Below are positions 52,616 to 60,393 of a stretch of DNA of 64,000 nt, piece by piece; position 1 is the first letter of the stretch; every line of letters begins with the position of its first letter. The position numbers were made by a program, and so were the translations under genes. This DNA is from Sphingobacteriales bacterium (GTDB lineage: Bacteria; Bacteroidota; Bacteroidia; Chitinophagales; Chitinophagaceae), in contig JACPUV010000031.1 in NCBI GenBank assembly GCA_016192105.1, forward strand, positions 1-64,000. The letters are read 5' to 3'. The notes under the pieces were generated by a model. It had not been told where the DNA came from. It saw only the letters and a program-made list of their open reading frames with translations, and searched no databases.

Positions 52616-53854
52616 ATGATACACTACGAAAAATTTACGCTCGCCAATGGTTTGCGGGTAATCGTTCACCAGGACCTGAGTACCCCGATGGCTGTGATGG
52701 ATATTATGTATGACGTGGGTGCCCGCGACGAGGATCCCAACCGCACCGGCTTTGCGCATTTATTCGAGCACCTGATGTTTGGCGGCTCGGTCAATATACC
52801 GGATTACGATGAACCCCTGCAGATGGCCGGCGGGGAGAACAATGCCTATACCACGAACGACCTGACGAATTATTATATCAGCCTGCCTGCCGAGAACCTG
52901 GAAACGGCTTTCTGGCTGGAGAGTGACCGGATGCTGTCCCTTGCATTCGGGGAGAAAAGTCTCGAAACCCAGCGCAAAGTGGTTTGCGAGGAATTCAAAG
53001 AGCATTACCTCACCAAACCTTATGGCGATGTATGGCATAAGATGCGGGAACTGGCCTATAAAGTGCATCCCTACCGCTGGATGACGATCGGGAAAGAGCT
53101 CTCGCATATTGAAACGGCCCGGCTGGAAGATGTAAAAAATTTCTTCTTCAAACATTACCGTCCCCAGAATGCCGTGCTGGTGGTGGCGGGAAATGTAACC
53201 GTGGAAAAAGTGAAGGCCCTCGCGGAAAAATGGTTTGGGGATATTCCCCCGGGTGAGAAATACATACGCGAACTCCCGCAGGAGCCGGAGCAGCAGGAAG
53301 CGAGGCGACTGGAAATAAAGGCCAATGTACCGCTGGATGCTTTTTACAAGACCTGGCATATCGGCAACCGGCTGGACCAGAAATATTATATTACGGACCT
53401 GATCACGGATATTTTGAGTGGCGGCGGCTCCTCCCGCCTGTACCAGTCGCTGGTAAAAGAGCAAAAGCTCTTCAGCAATATTGATTGCTCCCATTTTGGC
53501 AGCACGGAGAACGGGTTATTGTCCATTGAAGGCAAGCTGGTAAAAGGAGTGAGGATTGAAGACGCGGAAAAAGCCGTGGAGGCCGAACTGGATAAGGTCC
53601 GGAATGAACTGGTCAGCAGGAGCGAATTGCAGAAGGTCAAGAACAAGACCGAAAGCATGATTGCCTTTGAAGACATGAGTGTAATGAACCGGGCCAACAG
53701 CCTGGCCTATTATGAAATACTGGGCGATGCGGCCTGGATGAATTTTGAACTGCAGAAATACGGGATGGTAACGGCGGAGGATATCCGCCGGGAGAGCCGG
53801 GCTATTTTCCGGGAGGAGAATTCGAATACGATTTATTATCTGGCGGAGGGGTAA
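52616..53854 (+). CDS. M16 family zinc peptidase (active subunit)
   Basis: 412 residues from MIHYEKFTLANGLRVI; an in-frame start 23 codons upstream adds a non-homologous leader. M16 peptidase with the inverted zinc motif HLFEH (His48, Glu51, His52) and the third ligand region VVCEEFKE. The C-terminal half is the inactive-like M16 domain. It is followed by a second M16 gene without the zinc motif, as in M16B heterodimers. Confidence 0.93.
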   Translation: MIHYEKFTLANGLRVIVHQDLSTPMAVMDIMYDVGARDEDPNRTGFAHLFEHLMFGGSVNIPDYDEPLQMAGGENNAYTTNDLTNYYISLPAENLETAFWLESDRMLSLAFGEKSLETQRKVVCEEFKEHYLTKPYGDVWHKMRELAYKVHPYRWMTIGKELSHIETARLEDVKNFFFKHYRPQNAVLVVAGNVTVEKVKALAEKWFGDIPPGEKYIRELPQEPEQQEARRLEIKANVPLDAFYKTWHIGNRLDQKYYITDLITDILSGGGSSRLYQSLVKEQKLFSNIDCSHFGSTENGLLSIEGKLVKGVRIEDAEKAVEAELDKVRNELVSRSELQKVKNKTESMIAFEDMSVMNRANSLAYYEILGDAAWMNFELQKYGMVTAEDIRRESRAIFREENSNTIYYLAEG

Positions 53855-54012
53855 TCACGCCTCAGCTGGCCTGTGGAATTAATAAATCCTGGGCCACTGA
53901 TGATATCAATAAAGCGATTCCCCGGGAAAGCAACTAAAAGGTTGGGCAGGGAAGAAGAAGGAGGCAATGATTGCAGAGAACCGGCGAAAAGAAAATAAAT
54001 AAAAAAAGATCA

Positions 54013-55290
54013 ATGACTATCGACCGTAAACAGGCGCCCCCCATCGTGGATGCCGTAAATTTTCACCTGAACCTGAAACCCTGCCAGCAGTTTACTTTGC
54101 AAAACGGGGTGCCGGTCTATGCCGTGGATGCCGGGGCCGAGGAAGTGATGCTGCTGGAGTGGGTCTTCTTTGCCGGCAATAGCCAGGAGGAACAAAACCT
54201 GGTGGCCGCCACCACGAATTTTTTACTGCGCAATGGCACGGCCAAAAGAACCGCTTTCCAGATCAACGAACATTTTGAATACTACGGAGCCTACCTGAAC
54301 CGCAGCTGTTACAATGAAACGGCCACTATTACATTGCACTGTCTTACCAAACATGTGGCCGAACTGTTGCCGGTGGTGAAAGAACTGATCACGGAATCCA
54401 CGATGCCATCCGAAGAGCTGGCCATTTACCAGCAGAACATGAAGCAGCGGCTGAAAGTAAACCTGAAAAAAAGTGATTTTGTGGCCGGCCGGCTGATCGA
54501 TGCTTATTTATACGGGGAAAAACATCCCTATGGCAAATACAGCAGCGCGGAAGAGTTTGATGCCCTGGAAAGGGACCAGTTGCTGCATTTCTATAACCAG
54601 TATTATACCCAGGGCAAACTCATCCTCTTTGTGGCGGGTAAACTGCCGGTTAACCTGGAATCCCTGCTGAACCAGCAATTCGGGGACCTGCCCAACCAGG
54701 CGGTTGAAGTTAAACAAACCGCCCTGCAGCCGGTTACCCAAAAAAAATTCCGCATTACCAATGATCCCAATGGCGTGCAGGGTTCGATCCGGATTGCCCG
54801 TTCTTTTCCAAACCGTCACCACCCCGACTTTTTAAAAGTACAGGTGCTGAATGCGCTTTTCGGCGGTTTCTTTGGTTCCAGGCTCATGAGCAATATCCGC
54901 GAGGACAAAGGATATACCTACGGGATCCACAGTTTCCTGCATAACCATATCCAGCATTCGTCCTGGATGGTGAGTACGGAAGCGGGGAAGGATGTATGTG
55001 AGGCTACGATCGGAGAAGTGTACAAAGAAATGAAGGGCCTGCGGGATGAACCCGTCGGGGAAGAGGAACTCCTGCTGGTCCGCAATTACCTGATGGGCTC
55101 CATTCTCGGCGATCTTGATGGTCCTTTCCAGATCATCGGCCGCTGGAAGAATATTGTACTGCACGGGCTGACCGAACAATATTTCTACGATTCAATCCGG
55201 ACGATCAAAACCATTTCTGCGGAAGAACTGCAGGCGCTGGCGGAGAAGTACCTGCAGCCGGAGGAGTTTTTTGAATTGGTGGTGATATAA
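54013..55290 (+). CDS. M16 family protein lacking the zinc motif (partner subunit)
   Basis: 425 residues from MTIDRKQAPPIVDAV. M16 fold, but where HxxEH is expected it reads QEEQNLVAATTNFLL, so it cannot bind zinc. It keeps the Arg/Tyr substrate-binding pair in NIREDKGYTYGIHSF. It forms the typical active/inactive M16B pair with the preceding gene, 158 bp upstream. Confidence 0.9.
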   Translation: MTIDRKQAPPIVDAVNFHLNLKPCQQFTLQNGVPVYAVDAGAEEVMLLEWVFFAGNSQEEQNLVAATTNFLLRNGTAKRTAFQINEHFEYYGAYLNRSCYNETATITLHCLTKHVAELLPVVKELITESTMPSEELAIYQQNMKQRLKVNLKKSDFVAGRLIDAYLYGEKHPYGKYSSAEEFDALERDQLLHFYNQYYTQGKLILFVAGKLPVNLESLLNQQFGDLPNQAVEVKQTALQPVTQKKFRITNDPNGVQGSIRIARSFPNRHHPDFLKVQVLNALFGGFFGSRLMSNIREDKGYTYGIHSFLHNHIQHSSWMVSTEAGKDVCEATIGEVYKEMKGLRDEPVGEEELLLVRNYLMGSILGDLDGPFQIIGRWKNIVLHGLTEQYFYDSIRTIKTISAEELQALAEKYLQPEEFFELVVI

Positions 55291-55301
55291 GACCCCGAAG
55301 G

Positions 55302-55394
55302 AGGACTTAGCACCCTAAAGTTCGAAAATTCGTTTTGAGGCCCCCTAAATCCCCCAAGGGGGGACTTAGCATCCTATAGCTCGAAAATTCATTT
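55302..55394. repeat. Direct repeat of ~34 bp
   Basis: GGACTTAGCACCCTAAAG TTCGAAAATTCGTTTT at 55302-55336 recurs with few changes at 55361-55394. It lies between the M16 and E1 genes and overlaps one arm of the inverted repeat below. Confidence 0.7.
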
Positions 55395-55503
55395 CAGTCA
55401 GAAAAGCAAAAAAGTTTCCGCTGGCGGAAACCTTTCTTCATCTCTTTAGTGATATTGTTAACTATCGGAGTCGAAAGTCCCCCTTCGGGGGATTTAGGGG
55501 GCC
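55339..55503. repeat. Inverted GGCCCCCTAAATCCCCC repeats
   Basis: A GGCCCCCTAAATCCCCC arm at 55339 and its reverse complement at 55475-55503 flank the terminator hairpin. Each arm is itself a small stem (CCCCC..GGGGG). Motifs of this type recur in Bacteroidota intergenic regions. Confidence 0.7.
55408..55438. terminator. Bidirectional terminator hairpin
   Basis: GTTTCCGC (55414-55421) pairs with GCGGAAAC (55424-55431), preceded by AAAAAA and followed by CTTTCTT. It is placed after the M16 pair and can also act on the opposite strand. Confidence 0.75.
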
Positions 55504-55528
55504 CCGATATGTTCCTCTCTGAATCCAT

Positions 55529-57592
55529 ATGGCAAATTTTCCTGAACTTAGTACCATGTTATTCGACCGGAAAGAATTATCTGACGAACAGCTTGTCTAT
55601 TTTTACCGCAGTCTCCTCTGGCCCCGGATGATCGAAGAGAAAATGCTGGTGCTCCTGCGGCAGGGAAAAATCTCCAAATGGTTTAGCGGGATCGGGCAGG
55701 AAGCCATCGCCGTTGGTGCGACACTGGCCCTGGAAAAAGAGGAATGGATCATGCCCATGCACCGCAATCTCGGTGTATTCACCACCCGTGATATGCCCCT
55801 CAGCCGGCTTTTTATGCAATGGCAGGGCGCAAAGGAAGGATACAGCAAAGCCCGGGAAAGAAGTTTTCATTTTGGCAGCCGGGAACACGCTGTCTGCGGG
55901 ATGATCTCCCACCTGGGTCCCCAACTGGCGATTGCCGATGGGGTGGCCCTCGCTCATAAATTAAAAAAGGAACATAAAGTAGCCCTCGCGTTCACCGGAG
56001 AGGGAGGCACCAGTGAAGGCGATTTTCATGAAGCGATGAATGTGGCCGCGGTATGGGACCTGCCCGTGATTTTTATCGTAGAAAATAACGGGTATGGGTT
56101 AAGTACCCCCGTGAATGAACAATACCGCTGTATCAACCTTGTTGACAAAGCGAGGGGTTATGGAATGGAAGGCGTGCAGATCGATGGGAATAATTTGCTC
56201 ACGGTATATGATACCATAAAAGGAGTAAGGGAATTCTGCATCAAACACCAGAAACCCTACCTGGTCGAATGCCTGACCTTCCGCATGCGCGGTCACGAAG
56301 AAGCCAGTGGTACGAAGTATGTTCCGCAGGATCTTTTCCGGTTATGGGAACAAAAGGACCCGATTAAAAACTATGAGCAGTACTTGCTGGATACCGGCGT
56401 ACTGAACCCGGCAACCATAGCGGAAATCCGGAATGAACTGAAGGATAAGATCGAAACGGAACTGGCGGTTGGTTTCAATACACAGCCGGTCGTTGCCGAT
56501 ACGGAAGAAGAGCTGGAGGATGTTTATCAGTCATTGGACGACAGTTTGCCGGCATCAGCCCGGCTATTTGACAACTCGCACCTGACACCTGACAACCGGC
56601 ACCTGACACCTGACACCCGACACCTGACACCCGATAAAAGAATGATCGACGCCATCAAGGAGGGCCTCCATCAATCCATGCAGCAGCATTCCAACCTGGT
56701 CCTCATGGGACAGGATATTGCGGAATATGGAGGAGCATTTAAGATCACGGAAGGGTTTGTGCAGGAGTTTGGGAAAGAAAGAGTGCGTAATACACCCATA
56801 TGTGAAAGCGCCATTGTGGGTTCGGCCCTGGGTCTTTCGCTGGAAGGATACAAAAGCATGATGGAAATGCAGTTTGCGGATTTTGTAACGGTCGGGTTCA
56901 ACCAGATCGTAAACAATCTCGCCAAGATCCATTACCGCTGGGGACAAAACGCGGATGTGGTCATCCGGATGCCGGCCGGCGCCGGTGTGGGAGCAGGCCC
57001 TTTCCATAGCCAGAGCAACGAAGCCTGGTTTACACATACACCGGGACTGAAGGTCGTGTACCCGGCGACTCCGATGGATGCAAAGGGATTGCTGATCGCC
57101 GCGATCAATGATCCCAACCCGGTATTGTTTTTTGAACACAAGGCCCTATATCGTTCCATCAGCGGGCCCGTGCCGGAAGACTACTATGAAATTGAGATCG
57201 GCAAAGCCCGTCATGTCAGGGAAGGAGAGGAGATATCCATTATCACCTATGGCAGCGGGGTGCATTGGGCAGATGATTATGCGGCGGAACATCCCGAGAT
57301 CTCCATTGATATTTTAGACCTGCGAACCCTGTTGCCCCTGGATTATTTCGCGATCCGCGAAGCGGTTCAGCGGACCGGCCGTGTACTGATCCTGCATGAG
57401 GATACGCTGACCGGCGGGATCGGCGGCGAGATCGCGGCCTGGATCGCGGAACATTGTTTCTCCCTGCTGGATGCTCCCGTTATGCGCTGTGCTTCGCTGG
57501 ATACACCGGTGCCGTTCAATACCGAACTGGAGAATAATTTTCTTGCCAAAGCCAGGCTGGATGAGACGGTGCAGGCCTTGCTGAATTTCTAA
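55529..57592 (+). CDS. 2-oxoacid dehydrogenase E1, fused alpha and beta subunits
   Basis: 687 residues. The alpha part (about 20-335) has the thiamine diphosphate motif GEGGTSEGDF at 157 to ENN at 185-187. The beta part (about 375-687) begins MIDAIKEGLHQSM and has MEMQFADFVTVGFNQIVNN and the PAGAGVGAGPFHSQSNEAWF-like loop. It decarboxylates pyruvate, branched-chain 2-oxoacids or a similar acid in an E1-E2-E3 complex; no E2 or E3 gene is adjacent. The linker between the parts (residues 349-371) is a translated 7-nt DNA array giving a 7-residue repeat, HLTPDNR/HLTPDTR/HLTPDKR. The ATG at 55529 is used; Met10 is an alternative. Confidence 0.92.
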   Translation: MANFPELSTMLFDRKELSDEQLVYFYRSLLWPRMIEEKMLVLLRQGKISKWFSGIGQEAIAVGATLALEKEEWIMPMHRNLGVFTTRDMPLSRLFMQWQGAKEGYSKARERSFHFGSREHAVCGMISHLGPQLAIADGVALAHKLKKEHKVALAFTGEGGTSEGDFHEAMNVAAVWDLPVIFIVENNGYGLSTPVNEQYRCINLVDKARGYGMEGVQIDGNNLLTVYDTIKGVREFCIKHQKPYLVECLTFRMRGHEEASGTKYVPQDLFRLWEQKDPIKNYEQYLLDTGVLNPATIAEIRNELKDKIETELAVGFNTQPVVADTEEELEDVYQSLDDSLPASARLFDNSHLTPDNRHLTPDTRHLTPDKRMIDAIKEGLHQSMQQHSNLVLMGQDIAEYGGAFKITEGFVQEFGKERVRNTPICESAIVGSALGLSLEGYKSMMEMQFADFVTVGFNQIVNNLAKIHYRWGQNADVVIRMPAGAGVGAGPFHSQSNEAWFTHTPGLKVVYPATPMDAKGLLIAAINDPNPVLFFEHKALYRSISGPVPEDYYEIEIGKARHVREGEEISIITYGSGVHWADDYAAEHPEISIDILDLRTLLPLDYFAIREAVQRTGRVLILHEDTLTGGIGGEIAAWIAEHCFSLLDAPVMRCASLDTPVPFNTELENNFLAKARLDETVQALLNF
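56572..56634. repeat. In-frame heptanucleotide array inside the E1 gene
   Basis: Nine 7-nt units (mostly CACCTGA, CACCCGA, CAACCGG) cover exactly 63 bp, so the array is in frame and encodes a repeated HLTPDxR peptide between the E1 alpha and beta parts. Adding or losing any number of units not divisible by three would shift the frame. Confidence 0.9.
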
Positions 57593-57725
57593 ACCGGCCC
57601 CGGTCTGCCGGTTCAATTAAATTTGCCGGTTCCCCGGGTTTTCTTATCTTTTTAGCGTCTTATTTATAACCCATTGGATTACTCCGTACCAGGTTTCGCT
57701 ATTATTCACCTCTAAAACCTGGTTT

Positions 57726-58022
57726 ATGTACATTGTCAGAGACATTTTCTATCTCCATTTCGGGCATTACCGCCCGGCCAAACAATTACTGGACGAAGCC
57801 CTGCATGCGGGTCTGCTTCCGGAAAACAAACATGCAAGGGTGCTCTCCGATTTCACCGGGGATGCTTACCGCCTGATCTTTGAAGAAGGATTTGATACCC
57901 TTGCGGAATACGAACAATCCCTCACGGGCAGCATGCGGAAAGACGAGTGGCAGCAATGGTATGAAAAGTTCAAACCCCATGTGGAACGGAGTCACCGGGA
58001 ATTGCTGAAACGGGTGGTGTAG
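57726..58022 (+). CDS. Small NIPSNAP/ABM-like protein
   Basis: 98 residues with one compact domain: MYIVRDIFYLHFGHYRPAKQ, then LLPENKHARVLSDFTGDAYR and a C-terminal helix EQSLTGSMRKDEWQQWYEKF. The strand-helix order suggests a dimeric alpha/beta barrel (NIPSNAP/ABM type). No catalytic motif. Single gene after the E1 gene. Confidence 0.75.
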   Translation: MYIVRDIFYLHFGHYRPAKQLLDEALHAGLLPENKHARVLSDFTGDAYRLIFEEGFDTLAEYEQSLTGSMRKDEWQQWYEKFKPHVERSHRELLKRVV

Positions 58023-58077
58023 GCCGGAAACCAACGCGCTTAGGGACAGGGCTTACTGCTGTGCTGGTATCTATATT

Positions 58078-58120
58078 TGTCAGCCAGCATAGCAGAAAAC
58101 CTCATGTTGTACACTGCTAT
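58078..58120 (-). repeat. Gene-end repeat shared with 47834-47880
   Basis: Minus-strand ACAACATGAGGTTTTCTGC TATGCTGGCTGAC follows the ParE remnant. It matches the end of the TPR cassette at 47.8 kb and partly the left end of the ~200-bp element. Confidence 0.6.
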
Positions 58121-58124
58121 ATTT

Positions 58125-58220
58125 CTATTCCTGTAACCGGTTTTCGATGTCCATTCTTTGGTGTAAAACCCTGATAATTTCAATGCCCTCTGAAGCTTTG
58201 ACACTATGTTTAAAACTCAT
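58125..58220 (-). pseudogene. Truncated ParE/RelE-type toxin remnant
   Basis: Directly behind the antitoxin, a minus-strand frame encodes only the C-terminal end of a ParE/RelE toxin: SFKHSVKASEGIEIIRVLHQ and RMDIENRLQE, which matches the conserved IEIIRVLHxRMD ending. The N-terminal ~65 residues of a normal ~97-residue toxin are missing. The start of the remnant overlaps the last codons of the antitoxin in another frame, which places the deletion at that junction. Confidence 0.7.
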
Positions 58221-58509
58221 TCGATAAATATTTGCCGTGCAGATTTGTAATGAATTTTTTACGGTCAAATTTTTGTACAAAACCTGATTTTTCGCCTTTT
58301 TTGAGTTCTTTAGTCAATTCATTTTTTCGATTTTCTTCTTGTTCAAAAAGCCGTAATGCCGTCCTAACAACTTCACTGGCTGAAGAGAAACGTCCACTTT
58401 GAATTTGTGAGCTAATAAAATTGTCGAAATAGTCGCCTAATAAAATCGAAGTGTTTTTTGCTATGTCTTCGGTTTTGTTAAAAATACCAATTCCTGGTAT
58501 CTCTTTCAA
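58210..58509 (-). CDS. ParD-type antitoxin with N-terminal extension
   Basis: 99 residues. From about residue 18 (AKNTSILLGDYFDNFISSQI) it is a ParD antitoxin: ribbon-helix-helix DNA-binding part with FSSASEVVRTALRLFEQEEN, then a basic toxin-binding tail (FDRKKFITNLHGKY). Normal ParD proteins start at MAKNTSI; here that codon is ATA, so translation seems to begin 17 codons upstream. The adjoining toxin is truncated (58125-58220). AT-rich composition. Confidence 0.82.
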   Translation of the reverse strand: MKEIPGIGIFNKTEDIAKNTSILLGDYFDNFISSQIQSGRFSSASEVVRTALRLFEQEENRKNELTKELKKGEKSGFVQKFDRKKFITNLHGKYLSNEF

Positions 58510-58741
58510 GTTTTATGGTACCGGAAAGGTAGCGTACACCCCCCCCTTAGCAACGGCCTCCTGGCTGCAAGCTTCAGCCGGTGGGAGAGGATTGTTATTA
58601 TTGCCGGACCTTTATTTTTCCAGCTGATAAACAATCATGAATTGGGTATCCTCCGGTAAAAATAGGGAAACAGAAAGGAAGTACCACCGGTATAAAACAT
58701 TTGCCGTTCATTGCTTAATTTGGAGAATAAATAGTACGGGT

Positions 58742-60319
58742 ATGAGAAAAATCCTCTCGGTTGTTATTGTATGTGCCACTTTATTTTCCTGCAGTAACCA
58801 GGACCGATTTACGGAAGCCCCTGTCCTGTTTGATACAGCGTACCACCCTGCTGTGTTTACCGATACGGAAAGACTGCAGAAAATAAAGCAGTATTTGCCG
58901 GTACTCGACAGCCTTTACCGTAAACATGCGGAAGAGAATCATTTCCCGGGAATTGTTTTTGGAATTGTGGTGGATGGCAAACTGATTTATAAGAACGGGT
59001 ATGGATATACGGACCTGGCGAAAAAGATCCCGGTCAGCTCCTCTTCCATGTTCCGCATTGCTTCCATGAGCAAGAGTTTCACGGCGATGGCTATCCTGAA
59101 ATTAAGGGATGAAGGAAAGCTGGGCCTCGATGACCCGGCATACCGTTATATTCCCGAACTGAGAGCCCTCCAATACCCCACGGCCGATGCACCCCCGATC
59201 AGTATCCGGCACCTCCTGAGTCATGGGGCCGGCTTCCCGGAAGACAATCCCTGGGGTGACCGGCAACTGGCCGATAATGACAAGGACCTGATGGAGTTTA
59301 TCGGGAAACAGATTTCCTTCTCCAACCCGCCGGGGATTGCTTATGAATACAGCAACCTGGGGTTTGCCCTGCTGGGTAAGATCATTACAAATGTGTCCGG
59401 CCAGCCTTACCAGCAATACATCAGGGAGAATATCTGGAAGCCGTTGGGAATGGTAAACGCCGAATGGGAATACGCCAATGTTCCGCCGGATAAACTGGCG
59501 CATGGCTATCGCTGGCTGAATAACCAGTGGAATGAAGAACAACTGCTGCATGATATACCGGATGGAAGCTGGGGCGCCATGGGAAGCATGATCACATCGA
59601 TTGACGAGTTTGCCAAATACATGGCTTTTCATTTATCCGCATGGCCACCGTCCAATGCGGCAGAAACGGGACCGGTTAACCGCAGTTCAGTTCGTGAGAT
59701 GCACCATCCCTGGCGGTTTAACGGGTTGAGCACGACTTACCAGTTCCCGGACGGGAGGGTCTGCCCCATTGCCACGGCCTATAATTACGGGCTGGGCTGG
59801 ATGCGGGATTGTGAGGATCGGACCTATATCAGTCACAGTGGGGGCCTCCCCGGCTTCGGCAGCCAGTGGCGCATCATGCCTGACTACGGGATCGGGGTAG
59901 TGGCTTTTGCCAACCGGACCTATGCTCCCTTTGGTGCGGTGAACCTGCGTGTACTGGACACCCTGATCAAACTTGCCGGGTTAGAACCGCGGCAATTGCC
60001 TCCTTCCGCAATCCTCGAAAAAAGAAAGAACGAGCTGGTGAAATTATTGCCCGGATGGGAGAAGGCGGAGCAAAGCGGCATTTTCGCAGAAAATTTCTTT
60101 CCCGACTACCCGATCGATACACTGGAAAAACAGGCGCGTGACTTGTTTGCAAAGGCGGGGAAGATCATAGCGGTAAAAGAACTGAAACCCGAGAACCAGT
60201 TGCGGGGTTCTTTTATGATACAGGGAGAAAATACGGACATCGAGATATACTTTACCTTATCACCCGAAACACCGGCGAGGATACAGGAGTATCATATACG
60301 GGAGCGGGGCCATCAATGA
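58742..60319 (+). CDS. Serine hydrolase of the beta-lactamase family, lipoprotein
   Basis: 525 residues from MRKILSVVIVCATLFSC, a lipoprotein signal with Cys17; an upstream start lacks it. It is a class C beta-lactamase/DD-peptidase fold: SxxK as SMSK with Ser108 and Lys111, YSN in YEYSNLGFALLG, and a late HSGGLPGFGS (HxG-type third motif). The last ~100 residues are an extra C-terminal domain. Members are esterases or D-aminopeptidases as often as beta-lactamases. It precedes a convergent D-aminoacylase gene, and both may act on D-amino-acid compounds. Confidence 0.9.
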   Translation: MRKILSVVIVCATLFSCSNQDRFTEAPVLFDTAYHPAVFTDTERLQKIKQYLPVLDSLYRKHAEENHFPGIVFGIVVDGKLIYKNGYGYTDLAKKIPVSSSSMFRIASMSKSFTAMAILKLRDEGKLGLDDPAYRYIPELRALQYPTADAPPISIRHLLSHGAGFPEDNPWGDRQLADNDKDLMEFIGKQISFSNPPGIAYEYSNLGFALLGKIITNVSGQPYQQYIRENIWKPLGMVNAEWEYANVPPDKLAHGYRWLNNQWNEEQLLHDIPDGSWGAMGSMITSIDEFAKYMAFHLSAWPPSNAAETGPVNRSSVREMHHPWRFNGLSTTYQFPDGRVCPIATAYNYGLGWMRDCEDRTYISHSGGLPGFGSQWRIMPDYGIGVVAFANRTYAPFGAVNLRVLDTLIKLAGLEPRQLPPSAILEKRKNELVKLLPGWEKAEQSGIFAENFFPDYPIDTLEKQARDLFAKAGKIIAVKELKPENQLRGSFMIQGENTDIEIYFTLSPETPARIQEYHIRERGHQ

Positions 60320-60321
60320 AA

Positions 60322-60356
60322 ATTGAACATTGAGCATTGAACATTGAGCATTGAAC
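60322..60356. repeat. Heptanucleotide tandem array ATTGARC
   Basis: Five 7-nt units alternating ATTGAAC and ATTGAGC, starting 3 bp after the serine hydrolase stop codon. Confidence 0.88.
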
Positions 60357-60393
60357 CTCCCTACAGGCGGCAGTTAATCCTGTTTCTATGGAC

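Noticed and set aside
58742..60319. True beta-lactamase resistance gene
   Set aside because: The class C fold is present, but the long C-terminal extension and lipoprotein anchor fit general serine hydrolases of Bacteroidota better. Resistance cannot be claimed.
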